Below, piece by piece: positions 35,301-43,889 of a stretch of DNA of 64,000 bases. The notes beneath the pieces were generated by a model, which had not been told where the DNA came from, ran no database searches, and saw nothing but the letters and a program-made list of their open reading frames with translations. Within the stretch, counting starts at the first letter, position 1; each line of letters begins with the position of its first letter. The stretch covers positions 349,566 through 413,565 of the forward strand of contig NMRA01000138.1 in assembly GCA_002633005.1 (NCBI GenBank), read 5' to 3'. The stretch is from Phoronis australis (taxonomy: Eukaryota; Phoronida; Phoronidae). Both the position numbers and the translations under genes were made by a program.

Positions 35301-38300
35301 ATTCCTTGTGCCCCCGTCGGTCTTCGAAACGTTGTGTGCACAAATCGTAACCCCACTATTTTTGTCTCTAATTATCCAAATGATCACCTGATCAGAACAG
35401 TACGCCACGAGCTTAGCGTTGATCATGGCGTCGTCCAGTTCTTCCCCTTCGTTGTCCAGCAACATCCTGTACCTTCTGATAGCCTCACTTCGTGCCGCCA
35501 ATAACGCAACGAAAGTAGCTTCGCTTGCTGTTGTCTATATTGGTATACAAAATTTCACTATAAACTTCCGACAAGCACTAACGACTGGTCACGCCTGTTT
35601 CTATCTGGCTACGCTCTCAAAGTCCCACTTCTTAACATTACGTAATATCAATTTACAAAGAAAGTAGAACAATTAATAAAAACAAGCTAATTAGCAGCGT
35701 TACACATTTGTTAGATTAACGCTGACACTCTGGAGTTTTGATATAGCAAGTTTACTATTTTACTATCAATCGAACAAACGCAAAATCTCTGTATTTATGA
35801 TTCAAGATTCAAGATTCAGTTTAGTTGCTGAAAAACTGCTTTGCCAAGTTATCATGAGCGCATCACAGTTTAGAAATAGTTTATAGAAATCATCTCTGTA
35901 ACTAGCAATTGTGTTCAGTGAGATTAAAACACTTTTTCAGAAATAGTTGTGTGGAGGGTAAAACCAACTTAAGTCGCTTTTCATGAAATGACCTCCAGTT
36001 CCTAGAAATTATTCAATTTCATTTCAATTCTTATAAGTAATTTCTAAACAGTGAATTGCCAGAACTTACGTAATGAGTGTTTCGTTCATTAATAGCAGGA
36101 AGACATTGCCTGAAAAGGTCTACTAACAAATCAACGATTTTTGGCTATTTTCAGACATTAATTGCAGAATTACTGCTTAATGGAGAAGAACACTCATGGC
36201 ATTAGAAAGAACGGTCATTGTTCACAGAATTTAATCAGGTTTATTTATTTATAAGGCGTAATTGTGGTTTGAAAACTTTGACTTCACTGCACGCTTTCGG
36301 AAATTCCGACACGTGCACCCGAGTATACCGTTTATATAGATGGCGCTGACGTCAAAGATAGTCGATGTTGGGAGCACTAATAGAAACGCAGATTCCCAAA
36401 TTCGTCGCGGCAATATGCAGACGTGATGAGCGGCAGACCAAGAATTGGAGATCAATATGAATTTGCGGCCATGCTGCTAATAGAACAGTATTTGCCCGAC
36501 TGACACAATAACCGTCCAGTTTCAAACACAGGCCACTCTTTTTATGTAATAGGGCTTAAACAGTCGGTTATTAATTAATTTGGCACGGAAAAATACACCA
36601 CTTTATGGTTTGAGATAAGGCGTTTTAGTACTAAAAGCGACAATGACGTCAAAATTTGGTTTCTGTGAAGGAAAAAATGTTTATAAAGGCTTACAAGTAA
36701 CCACACTACACCATAAGGACCAGGGGAGCTCAGGACCCTTCCCCTTCCGGGAGACGATCAGAAATGATACCCGGGCATGCCGTTTAATATAGGCTACATA
36801 CGGAGAGTTTCCGTTTGAAAACTGAGGTTGCTCATTTCCTTACGTGCTCCACTGCAGGAGCGAGATTGTTAATCATCCTTTCAACCACAATCATCCGTGA
36901 CCCACTGGCACATTCCTTCGATCACGGACACATCTTTAATGGAACATGCCTCAGGCCTAGGGCAGTATTATAATGATTTGGGCCAACAAACTGACGTGGA
37001 TTTCGGAAACTCGGGCAACTTTTCGACATTCTCATGGATATGTGTACTTGACTCACTGTTTTACATCAGATTTACTCGATTCCCTGAAAACACAGCCCCA
37101 TGCTTTCAGAAGCGCGTTTACATCCTTCATTGACCAAGCTGGTATCATGTTTGCCAAATTCAAATGCTAATGGGTCCACTATATGAGACTAGGGGCTGGT
37201 CTAAAACACTTCCTGATAATGTCTTCCTGTTTGTGATCTAATAGCGTAGTGGGAGCGTAAAACAAATTTGTGACGTCTGTGAACAACACTATGCAGAGCC
37301 AACGTTGAAAACCATTTTGCTTTGTTTTTAATAGGGCGAGTTAGCTTTCGTAATTAAATTTACCAAAAGTAATGACCATGTACAGTTCACTGATTGTTTC
37401 AACGGGAAGATTCATCGTCAGTTGATTTATTATATTTTGAAGTTTGCTATTTCGGAGGCGCAGCGTGGGAATTTTAGTGACTTTCATAAAACACTCCTGA
37501 CAACAAAGATGGCAGCACCAACGATACCTGTATAACACCGCCCCCTAGCGTTTGTTCGTTGCTGTGTAGAAAGTCGGAAGGGAGACCTATCATTTTCCCT
37601 AACCAGTCCATTACAATTGTTTCTAATTCTGTGGCAGCGGGACTTGAAGCCTGCAAAATACATAGACAATGTATTGAGCACATTTATTCAAACTACGATT
37701 TAGATCTTTGGTCATCAAGTTGGTCGATCTGTCAACTGATGTACCTGCGAACTTGGTTTGAACGTCTGTGAATTCACGGTCAAAGGCATCCTTATTACGA
37801 CTGAGCAGCAGAGCCAATGGATAGCTCCTACAAACACAGTAAGACAACGTCCATCATAGTTGCTGTTGCGAAGCCCCACAAGAGCAAGGCAAATATGGCG
37901 TAAGTCCCCTGCATACGTACTAGACACCAACCGATGATATTTCACTGAAACTTGCTACTGGCATAAAGTCACACAGTCACTAAGGTCCCTGGAGGGAAAA
38001 TTGACTGTTACACACAGCCGTGTATCCTCGATTTCAAGACTGTGAGCTCATTTATGGGTTACTAAATGATTCATATTAACTGAAATTTATTCAGATGTCA
38101 CCCTCAATTCAATTAAACAGCTAGTTACCGTGGATGACTTGTACTACACTCTAAGTTAAACTACACGCGTAGGTACGCTGGTAAGCTATTCCATAGAACA
38201 ACTGACAATAAGAAACACTGTCTTCACCCGATTAGACAGTGTAAATTTTTGTTGGCGACCATGACGGTCTGGTTGGTGGAAATAAAAATACATAGCACGG

Positions 38301-40246
38301 AGCCTGAAAGTTTCATATGAATCCAATCAGCCATTTCTGAGGTATGATGTTCCGAAGTTACCCAAAATTGGACACTTTTCTAAAGTCTTTCGTAACTTTA
38401 AAAGTACATCAAGAAGCAGACTACAGATTAAGAATGACGTCGCGTACGTCTTTTGAGACCTGCTAAGCAGATAGTCATGCTTTCAACTTTCTATAGATAA
38501 AATATCTTTGCTGTTCAGGTTGACGTTCGTATGATTGTTGGAATACAGCACACTACTACGTCATTTTACAACCACCCTCGAGACCGGTGACACTTTCCGC
38601 AAGAGAGACGAACTTCTCGACCTGGCTAAGCAAAATGGCCCGCCACTGATTGCTTGGTGAGGCTAGAGCGGCAAATTAAAGGAGAAAACGTTAACTCACT
38701 ACTTCCGTTCCATCAATCTGCAATATCTCTCGTTACTAATCTCTCGCTAACGACTGGAGTTACGAAACGTGCCCCTGATTTACTTCAACTTTTTGACCCT
38801 CATTCAAAAGAAAATCACTTTTCGAGATGTCTTACGAGTAGCCCAACTAGTTCTTGTACGAATTCAGTCTGAGGCGCAATTGATTACTTTACTACAAAAT
38901 TCAGAAGTCTACAAACCCAAGTAAATCCAATGCAATTGACTCCATTGGATAACATCTCCCCAAGCATAGACGGAAATGACGTCAACGCAGGAAAGTATGC
39001 GTGCATGTGCGGACTTTGCCAATGAGTCATCTGAAAAAAGAGCGCAAAAGTTATTTTTTTCTGCTACATTTGTTAAAGCTTTATTTTGCCACTGTTTAGC
39101 TGCAAATGTTGAATTCTTAATCGAAGCGTTTTGGGGTTCGTTTAAAAACATTACCTCGCTCATTATAGCCGAATGAGCCGGCAACGTAAGCCACAAGCAA
39201 TGCGTACATGCGCCATTTTAGAATCCACAATTTGATGGTTGGCCAACTCCAATAAACTCTGAAGTATCTTCTTGAGTCGCTGTTGGTTTCAGTGTTCTTG
39301 CTTGTAACGGAAATAGAATTCTATCACTGTAAGACTCATTATGAGCCGATTTTATGAGAGGAAAAACCCATTTCGATTTTCGTCTACTATACAGGGTGAG
39401 ATGGAGCTTTAAGTTTTGTTTAGAGTTGCTCGGATTTTGTACAGTGGTAAACGAACTGTGTTGATCTAAAAGCGTATAATTGTACATCACAGAAATTGTT
39501 TGTTTGCTGACTAAATCTCTTAGATGTAGTCAAAAAGTCTGTAGTAATAGTTCTTAGACAAGAGAGCAATTAGTTTTTAACAACTCAACGAGACAAAATA
39601 AGACAAATATGGAGTTTACACTTTCTTTACACTTAATGTGTCTCTTGGGGAAAAAGGACGAACATATTTTTCGAGATTATTATCGCAACCTAATCATTTC
39701 TGATATTTTCAAATGAATATGCTCCCTATTGACTTCAATAACCACACTATGCTCAGAGTTCATCGCGGCCGTGAAAGATAACTAGATGTGTCACTATGCA
39801 CTCTTTGATAATTATATACATACAATGCTGCCATCAAAGGTCTCTTCACAGAGAAGCGTTATTCCAACAAACAGACATGAAATAAAATGAAATAAAACAA
39901 CATAAAATGAAACCGACTTTTTTGATTTGCTCCTTCTCGATTTATAAAATGGCTAAACGAGAACTACATGATGCTGTTGACGAAGGTCTACTACCATGTT
40001 ATCAATAAGACAACACGTTCATGAATAATTCAGTTAAAGTATCTCTAATTGAAATATTAAATCAAAGTCCTACACCAGGCATAATCACGCGCTCGATATC
40101 CTCGAAAATGTTGTCCCACGATTCTCCCGTCTCCGGCGGTGTTTCAGGCACAAGCTCTCGCATGTATCCTGGCGATACGCCTGGAAATACGTCTCGTTGA
40201 CGTATATTTTGCAAATAGTCCGCAATGTAATCCACCATTTCTTTAC
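25683..40246 (-). CDS. HDC: Histidine decarboxylase, 12 exons, first short exon not found
   Basis: It converts L-histidine to histamine using pyridoxal phosphate, in the cytosol. Exons in order: 40074-40246, 38917-39030, 37528-37650, 35388-35534, 34583-34726, 33533-33599, 32779-32941, 31193-31263, 30342-30361, 28400-28498, 27848-27949, 25683-26321. All junctions are in phase and give 619 residues. Group II decarboxylase landmarks are [27 protein letters not shown], the HVDAAYAG acidic-loop segment and the cofactor lysine in [13 protein letters not shown]. The loop reads QPLYLKH (Tyr as in human HDC Tyr334). The next segment has IPLSRRFR with Ser where DOPA decarboxylase has Gly (human HDC Ser354), which favours HDC over DDC. 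The C-terminal extension of about 160 residues is low in conservation, as in vertebrate HDC. The usual N-terminal MxxxEYRxRG exon is missing, and the first seen exon starts with two bases of that Gly codon. Confidence 0.93.
26640..27130 (-). pseudogene. RNase H domain fragment of a retroelement, in HDC intron 11
   Basis: Minus-strand pieces read ACYTD then [16 protein letters not shown], next [10 protein letters not shown], and finally [22 protein letters not shown]. This is the order of a LINE RNase H domain and its C-terminal zinc-knuckle-like tail. In-frame stops and frame changes show decay. Confidence 0.65.
27848..27949 (-). CDS. HDC: HDC exon 11 of those seen
   Basis: This phase-0 exon of 34 codons encodes [15 protein letters not shown], then [18 protein letters not shown]. 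It matches the HDC segment containing RHLGLVVFRLKG. It is flanked by a TGTAG acceptor and a GTGAGT donor. Confidence 0.93.
28400..28498 (-). CDS. HDC: HDC exon 10 of those seen, with the HDC-type Ser
   Basis: A 33-codon phase-0 exon starts [18 protein letters not shown]. The Ser in PLSRR corresponds to human HDC Ser354, known to discriminate histidine from DOPA use. A TTTCAG acceptor precedes it and GTATAA follows. Confidence 0.93.
29291..29392. repeat. Fold-back element with arms of about 30 bp
   Basis: GCTCATTCGATACA... at 29291-29323 is mirrored at 29363-29392 with small indels, with CACGTTAT repeats in the loop. It is a MITE-like hairpin in the HDC intron between exons 28400-28498 and 30342-30361. 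Confidence 0.8.
29561..29611. repeat. CAA microsatellite
   Basis: CAACAACAACAG-type triplets lie in an HDC intron, at the start of a long simple-sequence tract. Confidence 0.9.
29640..30140. repeat. GAT-rich tract with a 27-bp higher-order unit
   Basis: Between about 29881 and 30036, six near-exact copies of GATAATGATGATGATGAAGATGATGAT occur, inside a longer interrupted GAT/GAC tract. Long frames on both strands (poly-Asp, poly-Ile, poly-His) come from the absence of stops in the repeat and are not genes. Confidence 0.95.
30342..30361 (-). CDS. HDC: HDC 20-nt microexon
   Basis: Read on the minus strand, TTTTAG / 20 bases / GTAAGA. It supplies two bases of a Gly codon and then AAIDYM, joining HANT(G) of the previous exon to HWQIPLS of the next. 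Both phases fit exactly, and the same place in human HDC reads SGVATDFMHWQ. Confidence 0.9.
30395..30645. repeat. ATT/ACT microsatellite
   Basis: Interrupted ATT, ACT and AAC triplets lie in the HDC intron just upstream (in gene sense) of the microexon. Tyr- and Ile-rich frames here are repeat artefacts. Confidence 0.9.
31193..31263 (-). CDS. HDC: HDC exon 8 of those seen (flexible-loop exon)
   Basis: It encodes [20 protein letters not shown] followed by ANT, between a TGTAG acceptor and a GTGATT donor. It carries the Tyr equivalent to human HDC Tyr334 in the mobile catalytic loop. Confidence 0.9.
32314..32735 (+). repeat. Dispersed repeat family B, copy 2
   Basis: It matches 23896-24310 in the same orientation over several blocks (see that entry). 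It ends about 45 bases before the HDC exon at 32779. Confidence 0.8.
32779..32941 (-). CDS. HDC: HDC exon 7 of those seen, with the PLP lysine
   Basis: It encodes [20 protein letters not shown] and then [14 protein letters not shown]. It ends in [18 protein letters not shown] plus a split Trp codon. The Lys in NPSKW binds pyridoxal phosphate, and the Asp of HVDAAYAG contacts its ring nitrogen. Confidence 0.95.
33533..33599 (-). CDS. HDC: HDC exon 6 of those seen
   Basis: It encodes [20 protein letters not shown] then II and a split Cys. It corresponds to the conserved ATLGTTGVCAFD segment of HDC. Donor T/GTGAGT. Confidence 0.92.
33640..33960. repeat. Degenerate TTACCA / GGTAAGAGTG repeats
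   Basis: Five TTTACCA/CTTACCA motifs spaced about 25-40 bp (33660-33780) are followed by GGTAAGAGTG-type motifs in complement (33860-33930). The layout suggests a decayed fold-back or satellite. Related motifs occur on + at 42790-42950. It lies in an HDC intron. Confidence 0.5.
34150..34560 (-). repeat. Dispersed repeat family A, copy 3
   Basis: This inverted copy ends with CCATTTTTCTAGGGTCCTACA at its right edge. It contains GTTCCGAACTTAGTC and CATAGTATCTGAAAGTTT. It abuts the HDC exon at 34583-34726. Confidence 0.75.
34583..34726 (-). CDS. HDC: HDC exon 5 of those seen
   Basis: A 48-codon phase-0 exon encodes [20 protein letters not shown], then [19 protein letters not shown] and IPFY. 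The HSSVEKA motif is the conserved cofactor-region helix of the family. Confidence 0.94.
34796..35035. repeat. 14-bp GATAGATACAGCTA tandem repeat
   Basis: Runs of GATAGATACAGCTA are interrupted by TTTGTAGTAATAGATATTG spacers, in an HDC intron. A GGCGGATT-like MITE fragment and repeat A copy 4 follow directly. Confidence 0.92.
35130..35262 (-). repeat. Dispersed repeat family A, copy 4 (partial)
   Basis: This inverted partial copy contains GCATAGTATCAGAATGTTTCAT, GATACCGTGTTCTGAAG and ATTTCTCTAGGGTCCTTCAT. It follows a fragment (35042-35125) similar to the MITE at 16122-16279. Confidence 0.75.
35388..35534 (-). CDS. HDC: HDC exon 4 of those seen
   Basis: A 49-codon phase-0 exon reads [20 protein letters not shown] at the start and [12 protein letters not shown] at the end. 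The start uses the ATATAG acceptor because it keeps phase with the upstream GGGVIQ exon and matches STVSESTLIALLAAR of vertebrate HDC. Confidence 0.93.
37528..37650 (-). CDS. HDC: HDC exon 3 of those seen
   Basis: A 41-codon phase-0 exon encodes [20 protein letters not shown] and ends TLGGGVIQ. It matches ASSPACTELE...MDWLAKM of HDC. Confidence 0.94.
38290..38400 (-). repeat. Dispersed repeat family A, copy 5 (partial)
   Basis: It contains CCTGAAAGTTTCATATGAATCC, CAGCCATTTCTGAGGTATGA and ACACTTTTCTAAAGTC, in an HDC intron. Confidence 0.7.
38917..39030 (-). CDS. HDC: HDC exon 2 of those seen
   Basis: A 38-codon phase-0 exon encodes [20 protein letters not shown], then [17 protein letters not shown]. 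It is very close to the [19 protein letters not shown] segment of vertebrate HDC. The donor is a weak GTTTGT. Confidence 0.93.
40074..40246 (-). CDS. HDC: HDC most 5' exon found
   Basis: It encodes [20 protein letters not shown], then [20 protein letters not shown] and ERVIMPG. It begins with two bases of a Gly codon, so a short upstream exon ending in G must exist. Acceptor TTTCAG, donor GGT/GTAGGA. Confidence 0.94.
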
Positions 40247-40634
40247 CTGAAAATATTTCAACAAGGATTATCTGCCATTGTTGAGAACCGTGCGTAGCTT
40301 CCATTACAAGAATCAAGAACGTTTAGGGTTAAGACGTCTTGCCAATGTATATTTGTTTAGTTTCTTTGCCACAAATAAGCTGATTTTTGCCAACAGTGTT
40401 ACTTAAAGGGGCATATTTACTTTTACGGCCGAAAAACGCATTTTTGAAATTATTGTTGGAGGGGTTAATATCTAAAGTTTATTACCTTTGACCAGATTTA
40501 TGAAACAAATAACAAATCAGTTGTTTTTTGTGATTTTATAATGAATCACCAATTGTCGTCTATGTCTGACATGCATTTGCTGAAATTAAAGTAGGTGACT
40601 TTACCAGATGAATTCGTGGACTGGGATTTATTTA

Positions 40635-40690
40635 CAGTAGCAGGGTGCTGGACTGCTATCGTTTGGGCTGTGAGTTCGATTCCGCGTTGA
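40635..40690 (+). repeat. tRNA-like SINE fragment
   Basis: AGTAGCAGGGTGCTGGACTG is followed by GAGTTCGATTCC, a good B box. The 5' half of the tRNA-like region is missing, so this is a truncated SINE or tRNA relic. Confidence 0.4.
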
Positions 40691-41339
40691 GGCTGATTTC
40701 AGAAAACCACCTTTTTAGCCGGCAATGTCCCGTCAAAGATTGCGCTAATTTTACAACAGTGTTTTGTCGTTATTATTGTTTTTTAGTGGGACGATTGTAT
40801 TGCCTATCAGGTATATGGCCACCAGATATCACAGCTGTGTTTTAGTTGGCCACTGTGTGCCGCTGTTTTGTGTGTCTCCCTAGAAAAAGATTGATATTCT
40901 CGGACTAGTTTCTTCTGACCTGCATCCATTCCACATTAGTAGGCTGGACTGAGCATTTTGGAATTTCGAAACTTGGTATATGTCCTTTTACCATGGTGTA
41001 GAATCCTAAGAAACGCAAACATGTGCTTACAATATCTTACAATATCTTACAATCCCAATGAAAATCACACAAATCAGCAACCCACTTCCCAACAAATCAA
41101 AGACTTTTTCTATACATATTTATTGACTGAACAAAGGCCTATCTCCTTTCATTAAAGTTTGATATGACGTAAGCGTGTAATCGTGAACTTGAAATAATTA
41201 AATTGATTATACAGTCATTCACGAATAATGGATATGACGACGAAACCATTGGTTGTTTTAAGAATGAAAACAAACCCACGCTTTCTGTCAACAATAGTTT
41301 AGACCTCTTGCCCCTACAAAATCCGCCTCATGTGATTTC

Positions 41340-41760
41340 CTTCTTAGAATAGAAATATGAAGGACTAGTAGAAAAATGTCTAAATTTGACTAACTTCGGA
41401 ATACGATATCTCAGAAATAGTTGATCGTATTCTTGTGAAACTTTCAGATTCTCTGTTTAATGCACTGTTCTCTAAAACGCTGTTAGATATTGCTTTTTGA
41501 CGGTACCATTTTTCATGAGAGTCTATCAAAAACGACACCTCTATGATTTTTATGAAAAAATCTGAAGTTGCATCAAACGAAAACGAAATGATATTTTAGA
41601 TTTCTTAAATAACTTTTGCAACGTTTTTTGCGATCTCATCTTGAACATGTATATCAAATAAAATTTTATACTACTATTGATACCGTTGTTTTGCTATCAA
41701 TCTGAGTACGTTTCTTTTTTGTTAAATTCTACTAAAAAACACGGTGACGTTACCCAATCA
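41340..41760 (+). repeat. Dispersed repeat family A, copy 6
   Basis: It runs in the same orientation as copy 1: AGAAAAATGTCTAAATTTGAC, GGAATACGATATCTCAGAA, GTGAAACTTTCAGAT and GAGTCTATCAAAAACGACA. It is the longest copy apart from copies 1 and 3. Confidence 0.75.
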
Positions 41761-43545
41761 ACGACAGATTTGTAAAAGTAAAACATCAAATTTTACCAGC
41801 TCTATACTTTCATAAAACATGTACTTTCGCTGAGTTAAAATTTATAGCTTTTTTAATATTTGGCTGAATACACAGACTTTAAAATGAACAGTTCGTGTTT
41901 GCCTCAGACAGGTTCGTAGAACTTGCTTGTCACGACGGCGTATTTTCAGTCGCGAAAGTAATATGGCTATTAGGGGATACCATGCGTTTTAGTGCAGACA
42001 ATTTCAATTCAAGCAACTGGGGATAAGAACACAATGACGTTGCTTTGGAAAGGCAAATACGTCAGTAAAAAAGTCGTTTTTATAGCAGCTTAGTGGTCGG
42101 TTCTCTTGCTGCGTTCAAGTAAACATCAATTAATTTTGGCCAATGCCAACCGGCACTGTTTTCATGGAGTACTTCAGACTTCGAATTTTAAATGAGTTTG
42201 ATAATGTTCTTAGAATGTAAAAGTAAACGATGTCAATTAATGTTCAGTGCGTCTGTTGGAAAACGAATGCATATCTACACGACTTTTCGCGAATGCTCAA
42301 GTGCCTACAAGAAAAAGCGAGAAAAAAGAATGCGTGATGTGTCAGATTTCATACTCGTATTGTAAGATGACGGCATAGGTTTGTTGACAAGTCACGACTA
42401 TAGGTGGGACATTACTAATATTTCGACTAGCCAATCATAAACGCCAGTGTAAAAATTTTCCCGAGAAAAATTAAATGATACCTGCGTGTTCCCTTCCCTC
42501 TAACGGACACGCAGGAAACCAGCGAGATATAACACTATAAAGTTCCGCTCAGGTGAGAATCACTGAGCAGCGAACTGTACAAACTCTATTTACAGCTTGG
42601 ATTCGCCGTGCTGATACTCTGGCCCCGAGACTACTACAACATGTTCAGTTAATGATTCTAACCCAAAACTAACCGTGATGCCTCTTGTTGAGAGAAATAT
42701 CAATGTTGATATCTATTATTTAATACATAGAATTAAACAAGAATCAGTAATGCCTTATTTGTTCGTGGCACGGGTGCCCTGCGTGGAGTTAAAGTTTATG
42801 TTCCCGGGTAGGAGTTTTTTGACGTGGTAAGAGTTTTGTGGTGCATGGAAAGTGTTTGTGGAGGGTTGCAAGGGCTTTGCTTCGTGCAAAGGGTTCTGTG
42901 GTCCGTGAGAAGAGTTGATGAATTGTGCAATGCTGGAAAGTTTAGTCGTGGACGGAAGCCGGCGAAGGGGATTAGTACGGCAGTAGGTCTATTACCACAA
43001 GATTGGATAAGTGTTGAAAAAAAAAAACTAACGGAACATACAGAAAACAAATAATCAAGCGACTTAGAATGTGACTTATCAATTGTGAATTATTTATCGA
43101 CCACCCATGTTGTGAAAAACCTGATACTCCACTGACACAGTTTGAAAATGTTGAAGCAAAAATAAGCCAATTAAGTACAAGCATGCATTTGGGAATGTGT
43201 AGATATGTCGCTCCCGAGGCTCTTAATTATATCTTCTAATGAATAATCATTTGTATTTGTAATTACTGAAGCCATGCAATGCCTCTGTCTAATCTACATG
43301 GCTTCTTTAAGACTTGAATATCGTGGAACGTTTTTGATGATTTCAATTCGATAGTATACACAGGGTCTTTGTTTTGTCACTTTTCTAGTAATTTCTTTTA
43401 CAATTAAGAGACATTCTTTATCCAAATTTTTCATGGAAGAGACACCTAAACGACACAACCAAAAATTATCTATTTCCACTAAAAAGCATGCTTTAGGCCT
43501 AGTGTCTAATCTCCGAACTCAAAATCAAAGTACACAGCTAGGTGG

Positions 43546-43775
43546 CTGTAGAAGTACCTCTCCACGGCGGATGTGGGACTACTCTCCAGCTGGCTTTGTG
43601 AGTAGCACAAGCTCTGCTCTGACTGTAGGAGTACCCCTCAGAGCTTGATCTAGAAGTACCTCCCAATTTGGCCTTGCCAGCACCATTCGGCTGGAGAGTA
43701 CTCCTTGAGCTGTTTTGGGAGTACTGTCAGAGCTTGCTACGAGAGTACCCCTCGATTAAGCCCCTCCACGGCCGG
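43546..43775. repeat. Degenerate tandem repeat with an AGTAC core
   Basis: Seven units of about 30-35 bp share a (G/T)AG(A/G)AGTACC(C/T)CTC core followed by AGCTTG- or GGC-type ends. The array is GC-richer than its flanks. Confidence 0.7.
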
Positions 43776-43889
43776 CTATGGGAAGCTCCCTTGGACCCAT
43801 GTCATTTTTGGCTTTGCTGCAAATTGATGTTCACTATATTGGGCCCCAATATGTTACAACAGCTTGAATTACTGCAAAATTGTAACTAA

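Larger units (their letters stand above)
40247..43545. other. Upstream of the known HDC exons: no gene recognised
   Basis: HDC exon 1 should lie here or further right but was not identified. Contents seen are a short repeat at 40420-40470 shared with 21270-21320 (TTTTACGGCCGAAAAACG), a SINE-like B box at 40672, repeat A copy 6, and degenerate GGTAAGAG-type repeats at 42790-42950. Confidence 0.55.

Noticed and set aside
25683-40246. DOPA decarboxylase as the identity of the decarboxylase gene
   Set aside because: Ser in IPLSRR, the loop Tyr context, [16 protein letters not shown] and the long C-terminal extension all match histidine decarboxylase better.
42480-42780. Possible solo LTR or promoter (CACTATAAAG, GC-rich start)
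   Set aside because: No terminal TG...CA pair, target duplication, primer site or second copy was found in the window.
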